From assembly GCA_043815125.1 (NCBI GenBank), contig JBDRJH010000246.1:1-9499 (forward strand): a DNA stretch of 9,499 nucleotides. The letters run 5' to 3'. The notes beneath the pieces were generated by a model. The model was not told the origin of the DNA, made no database searches, and saw nothing but the letters and a program-made list of their open reading frames with translations. Within the stretch, counting starts at the first letter, position 1; every line of letters begins with the position of its first letter. This document shows positions 1 to 5,691 of the stretch, piece by piece. The translations under genes were made by a program, and so were the position numbers. This DNA comes from JAUWBF01 sp043815125. GTDB lineage: Bacteria; Verrucomicrobiota; Verrucomicrobiia; Opitutales; Opitutaceae.

Positions 1-1030
1 TCCCAAGAGCCTCGAAAAGTTCTTCCTTGAGAAGATGAGCTACCTGGGCACCGCCGCCTGCCCGCCCTACCACCTCACCTTCGTCATCGGCGGCACCTCG
101 GCCGAGACCTGCCTCAAGACCGTCAAGCTCGCCTCGACCAAATACTACGACTCCCTGCCCACCACCGGCAACGAGCACGGCCGCGCCTTCCGCGACCTCG
201 AGGCCGAAAAACTCTGCCTCAAGCTCGCCCAGACCACCGGCATCGGCGCCCAGTTTGGCGGCAAATACTTCGCTCTCGACGTGCGCGTCGTCCGCCTGCC
301 CCGCCACGGCGCCTCCTGCCCCGTCGGCATCGGCGTCTCCTGCTCGGCCGACCGCAACATCAAGGCCAAGATCAACCAGGACGGCATCTGGCTGGAAAAG
401 ATGGAGACCAATCCCGGCCGCCTCATCCCCGACGAACTCCGCCTGCTCAAAGACGACAACGTCGTGCGCATCGACCTCAACCAGCCGATGCCCGCCATCC
501 TCGCCGAGCTGAGCCAACACCCCGTCACCACCCGCGTCCTCCTCAACGGTCCGCTCGTCGTCGCCCGCGACATCGCCCACGCCAAATTAAAAGAGCGCAT
601 CGACGCCGGTCAGGGCCTGCCCGATTATATTAAAAACCACCCCGTCTACTACGCCGGCCCGGCCAAGACCCCCGTCGGCTACGCGTCGGGTTCGTTTGGC
701 CCCACCACGGCTGGCCGCATGGACAGCTACGTCGACCTCTTTCAAGAAAACGGCGGCTCCATGATCATGCTCGCCAAGGGCAACCGCTCCAAGGCCGTGA
801 CCGACGCCTGCAAAAAACACGGCGGCTTCTACCTCGGCTCCATCGGCGGCCCCGCCGCCATCCTCGCGAAGAACAACATCAAGAAGGTCGAGGTCCTCGA
901 GTATCCCGAGCTCGGCATGGAGGCTGTCTGGAAGATCGAGGTCGAGGACTTCCCCGCCTTCATCCTCGTCGACGACAAGGGCACCGACTTCTTTGTCAAC
1001 GGCTGCGGCGCCTGCCTGCCCGGCAAGTAA
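1..1030 (+). CDS. fumA: Class I fumarate hydratase (Fe-S), C-terminal part
   Basis: Fumarase interconverts fumarate and (S)-malate in the TCA cycle in the cytoplasm; class I enzymes use an oxygen-sensitive [4Fe-4S] cluster. The reading frame is open from base 2, so the gene enters from the left edge; 342 residues are visible of a family length near 540. Visible motifs are the catalytic-domain stretch ACPPYHLTFVIGGTSAE just after residue 15 and SCSADRNIKAKI, whose cysteines fit cluster ligands. They are followed by the C-terminal beta domain with YYAGPAKTPVGYASGS, GPTTAGRMD, GGSMIMLAKGNRS and ELGMEAVWKIEVEDFPAF. The protein ends in a short tail with a Cys-Gly-Ala-Cys pair; E. coli FumA, from memory, also ends in a Cys-pair tail. 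Most similar in feel to the single-chain FumA/FumB type; the a/b choice of symbol is nominal. A true start lies outside the window. No T-tract terminator follows; the next structure is a REP hairpin at 1086. Confidence 0.95.
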   Translation, partial: PKSLEKFFLEKMSYLGTAACPPYHLTFVIGGTSAETCLKTVKLASTKYYDSLPTTGNEHGRAFRDLEAEKLCLKLAQTTGIGAQFGGKYFALDVRVVRLPRHGASCPVGIGVSCSADRNIKAKINQDGIWLEKMETNPGRLIPDELRLLKDDNVVRIDLNQPMPAILAELSQHPVTTRVLLNGPLVVARDIAHAKLKERIDAGQGLPDYIKNHPVYYAGPAKTPVGYASGSFGPTTAGRMDSYVDLFQENGGSMIMLAKGNRSKAVTDACKKHGGFYLGSIGGPAAILAKNNIKKVEVLEYPELGMEAVWKIEVEDFPAFILVDDKGTDFFVNGCGACLPGK

Positions 1031-1085
1031 GCAAGACGCCCCGTGGCCACTCGTGTCCCGGGAAAATCTGTGCCCCAGGCCAATC

Positions 1086-1109
1086 GTAGCCCCGAGCGTG
1101 AGCTCGGGG
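1086..1109 (+). repeat. REP unit 1 (forward)
   Basis: A GTAG foot (1086-1089) precedes a perfect hairpin: arm CCCCGAGC (1090-1097), loop GTGA, arm GCTCGGGG (1102-1109). The same foot-plus-hairpin geometry recurs six times around the transposase remnant. This is the only copy with GTAG rather than GTGG, and GTAG is the foot known from proteobacterial REPs. It lies 55 nt after the fumarase stop and lacks a T tract, so it is not a standard terminator. Confidence 0.85.
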
Positions 1110-1158
1110 ACGCGGCGGATACGGGCCATTCACGTCATGCCTCCCGGCGACCAACGCT

Positions 1159-1182
1159 CCCTGAGCTCACGCTCAGGGCCAC
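1159..1182 (-). repeat. REP unit 2 (reverse)
   Basis: Inverted copy: arm CCCTGAGC (1159-1166), loop TCAC, arm GCTCAGGG (1171-1178), then CCAC (1179-1182), the complement of the GTGG foot. All eight base pairs are intact. The fourth pair is T-A where unit 1 has C-G, a compensatory change. Units 1 and 2 face each other across 49 nt, a REPIN-like pair. Confidence 0.85.
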
Positions 1183-1224
1183 GAAGAGGCTCAGAACCAC
1201 GCGACAATCCCACATTTTAAGCTT

Positions 1225-1248
1225 GTGGCCCGAGGCGTGAGCCGAGGG
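1225..1248 (+). repeat. REP unit 3 (forward, GA-mismatch stem) at the transposase 5' end
   Basis: GTGG foot (1225-1228), then arm CCCGAGGC, loop GTGA, arm GCCGAGGG (1241-1248). The stem pairs CCC with GGG and GGC with GCC, separated by opposed GA dinucleotides that could form tandem G-A pairs. The hairpin ends 10 nt before the transposase ATG at 1259, so it sits where a ribosome site would be and could influence expression of that gene. This is inference. Confidence 0.8.
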
Positions 1249-1258
1249 ACTTCGCCGC

Positions 1259-1785
1259 ATGTCCTTCGTCCCCAAGTCGAAACTCCCTCGACTTGAACGC
1301 CAATGGTATCGCGGGCGGGCCGCCGCGCTCTGGACACATACGCTCCACAACCGGACCACCGGATGGCTGACTCCGGACTTCCACCATCGTTTTCGGGAAA
1401 TCCTTTTGCACGCCTGCGCCCGGCATGACCTCGCGTGCCCCGCCTATGTGCTGATGCCTGACCACTGGCACCTCCTTTGGCTCGGTGTTGCCGAGACCTC
1501 CGACCAGCTGCAGGCGACCAAATTTCTGCGCGAACACCTCGCGCCGGTTTTATTCTCCGGCCCGTTTGCAGCAACAGGCTCATGATCACGTGCTGCGCGA
1601 GGAGGAACGCACTCGCGACGCCATTCGCTCGGCTGGTCACTACATCTTCGAGAACCCGGTGCGCGCCGACTGGCGACGCATGGCCTTACCTTGGCGCCAT
1701 GGTCGCCGGTTACCCGCAGCTCGATCCGCGCGAAGAAACCCACTGGGAGCGCTTCTGGAAAATTCACTCCAGAGGCGAAGCATGA
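1259..1785 (+). pseudogene. REP-associated tyrosine transposase (RAYT, Y1_Tnp family), two frameshifts
   Basis: RAYTs are single-domain IS200/IS605-like nucleases that act on REP hairpins. The frame opening at 1259 contains PAYVLMPDHWHLLW, whose His-Trp-His is the metal-binding HUH motif (H69, H71), and then ATKFLREHLAP. It stops early after 108 residues. Homology continues in the next frame as SPARLQQQAHDHVLREEE and HYIFENPVRADW, where Y128 is the expected catalytic tyrosine, and in a third frame as WPYLGAMVAGYPQLDPREE to the stop at 1785. Removing one base from the T run at 1548-1551 and one at about 1680 gives a continuous 174-residue protein. As written, the product lacks the catalytic tyrosine. 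REP units lie 10 nt before the start and 9 nt after the stop. The breaks may be true decay or sequencing errors; lptC in the same window is also shifted. Confidence 0.88.
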
Positions 1786-1794
1786 ACGTGCTCT

Positions 1795-1818
1795 CCCCGG
1801 GCTCACGCCCGGGGCCAC
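1795..1818 (-). repeat. REP unit 4 (reverse) at the transposase 3' end
   Basis: Arm CCCCGGGC (1795-1802), loop TCAC, arm GCCCGGGG (1807-1814), then CCAC (1815-1818). All eight pairs are intact; relative to unit 1 an A-T pair has become G-C. It begins 9 nt after the restored transposase stop, so units 3 and 4 bracket the gene in inverted orientation. Confidence 0.85.
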
Positions 1819-1881
1819 ACCGACCACGCACCTGACTAGGACCGAGACGAAGACCGTCTCCGCGCGCGCCCCCTACCCCAC

Positions 1882-1905
1882 GTGGCACAAGGCGTGAGCC
1901 GAGTG
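1882..1905 (+). repeat. REP unit 5 (forward, mismatch stem)
   Basis: GTGG foot (1882-1885), then arm CACAAGGC, loop GTGA, arm GCCGAGTG (1898-1905). The outer trinucleotides are CAC and GTG, which pair, whereas unit 3 has CCC and GGG; both keep the unpaired dinucleotide between outer and inner stem. This is a covarying partner of unit 3, so the interrupted stem appears to be a second structural subtype rather than random decay. Confidence 0.75.
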
Positions 1906-1916
1906 AACGTCTTTTT

Positions 1917-1940
1917 CCCCGAGCTCATGCTCGGGGCCAC
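1917..1940 (-). repeat. REP unit 6 (reverse)
   Basis: Arm CCCCGAGC (1917-1924), loop TCAT, arm GCTCGGGG (1929-1936), then CCAC (1937-1940). The arms are identical to unit 1, in the opposite orientation, and the loop has one change. Only 11 nt separate it from unit 5, the tightest pair. It lies 36 nt beyond the yjbQ stop on the other strand. The adjacent T run (1912-1916) is on the wrong side to make a terminator for yjbQ. Confidence 0.85.
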
Positions 1941-1975
1941 GCCAGGTGGCGCGCACCTGCCCGGGCCGCCGGCCG

Positions 1976-2395
1976 TCATTCCCCCCCCGTCACCGTGACG
2001 ATGATCTGGCGGGTGTGCGGCGCATCGCGGTGTTCCCACAAATAAATGCCCTGCCAGGTGCCGAGCAGTAGATTGCCGCCGCCGATCGGCAGGTTTTCAC
2101 TCGTGCGGGTCAACGCCATCTTGATGTGGCTGGGCATGTCGTCGGGCCCCTCCATGGTGTGTTCAAAATCCGGGTCGTTCTCCGGCACCAGCCGCGACAG
2201 CCAGCGGTGCAGGTCGCGCCGCGCGGTCGGGTCGGCGTTTTCCATGATCACCAGCGAACAACTGGTGTGCCGGCAAAAGACATTCACCAGGCCCGTCTTC
2301 ACCCCGCTGCGCGCGACCTCGCGCTCCACCTCGCCGGTGATCTCGCGCAGGCCCTGGCCGTGCGATGAAAACGTGAGGACCGCCTGATGCGTCAC
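1976..2395 (-). CDS. yjbQ: YjbQ/UPF0047 family protein
   Basis: A small cytoplasmic protein whose E. coli member has weak thiamine-phosphate synthase activity; the true physiological role is unsettled. The product has 139 residues, matching the usual length near 138. Family motifs are visible: CRHTSCSLVIMENADP with TARRDL (about 41-62), EGPDDMPSHIKMAL (about 82-95, family histidine) and LGTWQGIYLWEHRD (about 111-124), ending VTVTGGE. The frame extends further upstream, but that extension is low-complexity Arg/Ser sequence read antisense over the preceding gene. The GTG at 2393-2395 (VTHQAVLTF) gives the expected N terminus and begins 31 nt after the upstream stop. No Shine-Dalgarno is seen. 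It is last in the sigma factor operon, so its expression may follow that sigma factor. It converges on the REP island. Confidence 0.9.
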   Translation of the reverse strand: MTHQAVLTFSSHGQGLREITGEVEREVARSGVKTGLVNVFCRHTSCSLVIMENADPTARRDLHRWLSRLVPENDPDFEHTMEGPDDMPSHIKMALTRTSENLPIGGGNLLLGTWQGIYLWEHRDAPHTRQIIVTVTGGE

Positions 2396-2426
2396 CGGCA
2401 ACGGATGCGTTGAGCGGGCAAACCGG

Positions 2427-3353
2427 TCAGAACTTGATCGACAGACGATCCCCGCCCACGCCGAGCCGGGTGGCCGAGGCGTAGAGGATGTCGTCGTTGA
2501 GGCGACCGGCCTGCTCGCGAGCGATGTTGGCGGCCACCATCGCGGCCTCGCTGTCCTCGGCGGACTTGACGAGCGCCAGCAGGCGGGCGTTGCGCGGCGA
2601 CATCTCGGGGACCGGTTGGTCCGCCGTTGCCTCGACCGCAACCGACGGAGCCTTGGTGTCCGCGACTCCGGCCAAAACCGCGCCCGACATCAGGCGGTCC
2701 AACGAAAGATCGATGCCGGGAAAGAGCGACAGGCCCGGGTTGGCCTTTTGCGCGGCGGCCAGATTGTCGGCGATGAAGCGCTGGGAAACCGTCGGGTTGC
2801 CCGCCGGCTGGAGGGCGTCGCCGCGATGCAGGCCCACGCCCGGCAGGAGTGAGGCGACGGTGACGCCGAGTTCACGCGACTGAGCGGTGTTGGCGGTGGT
2901 CGGTTCGGTAACCGGCGCGGACTCCGCGACCATCACCGGGGCTTCGCCCGCGAGACCATCCATCGGAGACGGCACGTCGGCGGTCTCGGCGGCGGGCGGA
3001 GTCGAGGGCGGGTTGGCCGCAACCGCCGGCGGGTGGGCGGGCAGGTGGAGATCGGCGGCCAAGGCCGGCGCGTTGGTATCGTCGGCGGCGGGCGCCCAGC
3101 CGATGGTCTGATAGGAGACGGCGGCAAGGGTGAGTGCGGCGGCGGCGCCGACGGGCAGGCCGACGGGGGCCAGCTTGCGGCTCAGGATCGTCAGGCCCAG
3201 CCACCAAGGCTTGGGCTCGATGGTGGCGGCGAGTTGTTTGCGACGCAGTTCAGAGTCGAATTGCTGCCAAAATTCGGGCTGCGGGCGCTCGGCACGCTTG
3301 AGGCGAAGCAGTTCTTCCAAGGTCGGCTTTCCGGAGGAGTCGGGATTCGTCAT
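2427..3353 (-). CDS. Putative membrane-anchored anti-sigma factor (hypothetical)
   Basis: I do not recognise a named family. The 308-residue product has a charged N-terminal part (1-55; TLEELLRLKRAERPQPEFW), one hydrophobic segment (about 61-81), a long Ala/Pro/Thr-rich region (about 85-160), and a better-ordered C-terminal region ending in LNDDILYASATRLGVGGDRLSIKF. With the N terminus in the cytoplasm, most of the protein would be periplasmic. It contains no cysteine, so it is not a zinc-binding ZAS-type anti-sigma factor. The start at 3353 is chosen because its ATG overlaps the sigma factor stop (ATGA), which indicates translational coupling. Placement directly behind an ECF sigma gene and the cytoplasm-membrane-periplasm layout suggest an anti-sigma factor; that is inference. 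It could instead be an envelope protein controlled by the sigma factor. Confidence 0.7.
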   Translation of the reverse strand: MTNPDSSGKPTLEELLRLKRAERPQPEFWQQFDSELRRKQLAATIEPKPWWLGLTILSRKLAPVGLPVGAAAALTLAAVSYQTIGWAPAADDTNAPALAADLHLPAHPPAVAANPPSTPPAAETADVPSPMDGLAGEAPVMVAESAPVTEPTTANTAQSRELGVTVASLLPGVGLHRGDALQPAGNPTVSQRFIADNLAAAQKANPGLSLFPGIDLSLDRLMSGAVLAGVADTKAPSVAVEATADQPVPEMSPRNARLLALVKSAEDSEAAMVAANIAREQAGRLNDDILYASATRLGVGGDRLSIKF

Positions 3354-3985
3354 GCGTCGATGTAGGACTTTAACTCGGCTTGCAGAAGTTGTTTGGCGTA
3401 GTGGAGCCGGGACCGGACGGTGCCGACGGAGCACCCCGCCACTTCGGCGATTTCCTCATGGGTGAGGCCGTCGATTTCATGCAGGGTGACCACGGTGCGA
3501 TGCTTGATAGACAGTTTTTGCAGCGCCTCGTTCAATTTTTCCTGAAGTTCGCTCACAAATGCCGCGCGGTCGGCGGACTTTTTGTCGGTGAGCTGGTTGA
3601 TCAACTCGCTGACGTGGTCCTCGTCGTGAAGCTTTTCGAAGCTAAAAAACGAGCGGAGGCGGTTTTTGCGCAGGTGGGTCAGCGCGCCGTTGATGGCGAT
3701 ACGGTAGAGCCAGGTGAAGAAGGCCGACTGGCCCTGAAAGCGGTTGATGGACTGAAAGGCCTTGATGAAGGCCTCCTGCGCCAGATCGGCGGCGTCCTCG
3801 CGGTTGGAGGTGAGATTGTAGAGCACCCCGAAGAGGCGTTCGCGGTATTTCAGGATCAACTCGTCGAAGGCGGCCACGTCGCCGGCCTGCACGCGTTGCA
3901 CCGCCCGCCAGTCCGCATCCGCCTCATGACGGCGCTCCGGCGACGCGATGAGCGTCTTGTCGATGGATTTGCTGATGGTCGACAT
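3350..3985 (-). CDS. ECF-type RNA polymerase sigma factor (sigma-70 family, RpoE-like)
   Basis: Directs RNA polymerase to a specific promoter set, usually in response to envelope or other stress. The 211-residue product has region 2 at about 28-105 (GDVAAFDELILKYRERLF, then DLAQEAFIKAFQSINRF and FFTWLYRIAINGALTHLRK) and region 4 at about 147-205 (LSIKHRTVVTLHEIDGLTHEEIAEVAGCS, then GTVRSRLHYAKQLL, the recognition helix). There is no region 3, typical of ECF factors. A charged linker of about 40 residues joins the two regions. A 24-residue N-terminal extension precedes region 2. The start ATG is at 3983-3985. It heads an operon with a coupled membrane protein and yjbQ. The 118-nt gap to divergent cutA must hold the promoters, but no clear ECF-type or housekeeping boxes could be picked by eye. 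Confidence 0.93.
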   Translation of the reverse strand: MSTISKSIDKTLIASPERRHEADADWRAVQRVQAGDVAAFDELILKYRERLFGVLYNLTSNREDAADLAQEAFIKAFQSINRFQGQSAFFTWLYRIAINGALTHLRKNRLRSFFSFEKLHDEDHVSELINQLTDKKSADRAAFVSELQEKLNEALQKLSIKHRTVVTLHEIDGLTHEEIAEVAGCSVGTVRSRLHYAKQLLQAELKSYIDA

Positions 3986-4103
3986 GGCGGCGGGATGGGC
4001 AACCTAGCCGTCCGCCCGAGACTGGCAAATCCAAAGCTCGGCCGATCACGCCTCCGCCCAAGGACCGCTTGCGCCTCCGTCAAAACCGATTGATGTTGGC
4101 CCC

Positions 4104-4415
4104 ATGTTGATCGCCTGGACCACGGTTTCCCGCCCCACCGCCGCCGAACAGCTCGCCAGCGGAGCGATCGAGCAGGGCCTCGCCGTGTGCGTGCAGGTCG
4201 AGGGTCCGATCACCTCTCATTACCGCTGGGAGGGAAAACTCCAGCGCGAGGCCGAATACCGTCTTTGTTTCAAGCTCATGCCCGACCAGCGCCGGGCCTT
4301 GGAGGCCTGGGTCATGGCCCGCCATCCCTACGAAACCCCGGAATGGATCGTGATCGAAGCCAGCGGCGTCGGTGAAAAATACTTGTCATGGGCGATGGCG
4401 AACTCTACTTCCTGA
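4104..4415 (+). CDS. cutA: CutA1 divalent-cation tolerance family protein
   Basis: CutA1 proteins are small, very stable trimers of ferredoxin-like fold linked in E. coli to copper tolerance; the biochemical role is still unclear. The product has 103 residues, the usual length. Diagnostic motifs are EQLASGAIEQGLAVCVQV (15-32), ITSHYRWEGKLQREAEYRLCFKL (36-58), and the signature HPYETPEWIVIEA (74-86), followed by the short C-terminal helix YLSWAMANS. C29 and C55 lie in the strands where family members often carry cysteine. The gene is divergent from the sigma factor gene and 38 nt ahead of the small basic protein gene. The ATG at 4104 begins directly with the first strand (MLIAWTTV), so no upstream start is needed. 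Confidence 0.93.
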   Translation: MLIAWTTVSRPTAAEQLASGAIEQGLAVCVQVEGPITSHYRWEGKLQREAEYRLCFKLMPDQRRALEAWVMARHPYETPEWIVIEASGVGEKYLSWAMANSTS

Positions 4416-4453
4416 CCTTTTCGCGAAATCCACCATCAACCTTTTTATCCGTC

Positions 4454-4609
4454 ATGTCCCAGCACAAGAGTCTCCAAGGCCCCTCCGGCATCGTCGTCAA
4501 ACGTAACGTCCTCAAGCGCTTCGAGCGCGTGGCCATCCTCAAGAAGCGTGGCCAGTGGAACGAGGGCGAGCGCGTAATGGGTCTGCGCAAGACCAAGCCC
4601 GACGTCTGA
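4454..4609 (+). CDS. Small basic protein of the Verrucomicrobia/Chlamydiae type
   Basis: A 51-residue protein beginning MSQHKSLQGPSG, with a Lys/Arg-rich centre (KRNVLKRFERVAILKKRG) and ending GLRKTKPDV. This closely matches a short, highly conserved protein recalled from Verrucomicrobia and Chlamydiae (TIGR04137-like; the number is from memory). Its function is not established; the positive charge suggests RNA or ribosome binding, which is inference. The frame is open 22 codons further upstream, overlapping cutA, but family members start at MSQHKSL, so ATG 4454 is chosen. A strong intrinsic terminator follows 28 nt after the stop, so it ends its own transcription unit, consistent with an abundantly made protein. 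Confidence 0.87.
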   Translation: MSQHKSLQGPSGIVVKRNVLKRFERVAILKKRGQWNEGERVMGLRKTKPDV

Positions 4610-4637
4610 TCGGCGCCTCGTTTTGATCCCCCTTTCG

Positions 4638-4668
4638 GCAGGCTGGATGTTTTCCGGCCTGCTTTTTT
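4638..4668 (+). terminator. Rho-independent terminator after the small basic protein gene
   Basis: Stem GCAGGCTGG (4638-4646) pairs with CCGGCCTGC (4654-4662), nine pairs including one G-U, around a 7-nt loop. It is followed at once by six T residues (4663-4668). It separates the cutA/small basic protein unit from the downstream DUF368 gene. Confidence 0.9.
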
Positions 4669-4713
4669 GTGTCCGCTTGCCTCCGTTCGCCTCCCCTTGC
4701 TCCGCTCCTCCCA

Positions 4714-5631
4714 ATGAACTGGCTCAATAATCTGCGTATCGCCCTGATCGGCTTTTGCATGGGGGTCGCCGACCTCATCCCCGGGGTGTCCGGCGGCACC
4801 GTCGCCTTCGTTTGCGGGATCTACGACCGACTGATCGAAGCCATCAAGTGCTTCGACGTCTCCCTGCTGCGCCAAGTCCTCGGCGGGCGTTTCAAGGAGG
4901 CGTGGGCGCGCGTGCCGGTGGTCTTTCTGGTCTCGCTCGGCGCGGGCCTGCTCACGGCGATCTTCACCCTGTCCAAGGTCCTGGCGGCGTTGTTCAAGTC
5001 GCACCCGGTCGAGCTGTGGTCCTTTTTCTTCGGACTCATCCTCGGCTCCATCGTGCTGCTCACGGTGGAGACCTGGAAATGGCGGCCCAAGGACGCCGTC
5101 GCCTTTGTCGTCGCGACCATCGCCACCTACTGGCTGGTCGGGCTCGACGCGGTGCAGACGCCGGCCACGCCGCTTTATCTGTTTGTCGCCGGCTTCATCG
5201 CCATCAGCGCGATGATTTTGCCCGGCATCTCCGGCTCCTACCTGCTCGTCATCATGGGCAAATACCAACAGGTGCTCGATGCGGTGAACTCCCGCGACAT
5301 CGCCTCGCTGGCGATCTTTGTCGCCGGCATCGTGGCCGGCATCCTCTCCTTGGTGCGCATCGTCAGCTGGCTGCTGCGCAAGTGGCGTCAGACCACGCTC
5401 GTCGCCCTCACCGGCATCATGGCCGGCGCCCTGCGCACCGTGTGGCCGTGGAAGGAAGTTCTCACCACCCGCCTCAACAGCCACGGCGAAGTCGTGCCCG
5501 TGACCCAGCGCAACATCCTGCCCGCCGACCCCCGCGAGATCGCCGTCGCCCTGGTTCTCCTCGCGGTCGGCGCCGTGGTGGTGCTCGGGTTGAGCCGGCT
5601 CAACCCCGGCAAGACCGAAAAATCCGCCTGA
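4714..5631 (+). CDS. DUF368 membrane protein, candidate polyprenyl-phosphate translocase (PopT family)
   Basis: DUF368 proteins have been reported as inner-membrane translocases that return undecaprenyl phosphate to the cytoplasmic face for reuse in peptidoglycan and LPS synthesis (PopT). The 305-residue product is mostly hydrophobic with roughly eight membrane segments. Its two family signatures are internally related: GVADLIPGVSGGTVAFVCGIYDRL (17-40) and AISAMILPGISGSYLLVIMGKY (153-184), which suggests a two-fold repeat. The frame is open back to 4669, but that stretch lies in the terminator tail and is not membrane-like; ATG 4714 (MNWLNNLRIALIGF) fits the family start. A soluble loop occurs at about 245-270 before the last membrane segment. 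No promoter was identified in the 45 nt after the terminator. It lies upstream of LPS genes, consistent with a lipid-carrier role. Confidence 0.88.
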   Translation: MNWLNNLRIALIGFCMGVADLIPGVSGGTVAFVCGIYDRLIEAIKCFDVSLLRQVLGGRFKEAWARVPVVFLVSLGAGLLTAIFTLSKVLAALFKSHPVELWSFFFGLILGSIVLLTVETWKWRPKDAVAFVVATIATYWLVGLDAVQTPATPLYLFVAGFIAISAMILPGISGSYLLVIMGKYQQVLDAVNSRDIASLAIFVAGIVAGILSLVRIVSWLLRKWRQTTLVALTGIMAGALRTVWPWKEVLTTRLNSHGEVVPVTQRNILPADPREIAVALVLLAVGAVVVLGLSRLNPGKTEKSA

Positions 5632-5691
5632 GCCAACTCACCGCGCAGGCTTGCCCATGCCCGCGCGGCCCCTCACGTTGGCCGGCCAGAC

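Noticed and set aside
1043..1050. GTGGCCAC palindrome, possibly two fused REP feet
   Set aside because: Only 8 bp and without the hairpin arms, so chance cannot be excluded.
1086..1940. CRISPR array or tRNA genes
   Set aside because: The repeats are palindromes in alternating orientation with unequal spacing from 11 to 546 nt, not direct repeats with uniform spacers; no cloverleaf was seen.
1917..1940. Intrinsic terminator for yjbQ
   Set aside because: Read on the minus strand the hairpin is followed by A residues, not T residues.
4078..4083. TTGACG on the minus strand as a -35 box for the sigma factor operon
   Set aside because: No acceptable -10 box at 16-18 nt spacing.
4383..4411. Possible promoter for the small basic protein gene (TTGTCA, 17 nt, TACTTC)
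   Set aside because: The -10 box matches the consensus at only two positions.
4405..5484. 359-codon open frame on the minus strand
   Set aside because: Asp/Gly/Gln-rich shadow of the DUF368 gene that also runs through the terminator and the small basic protein gene.
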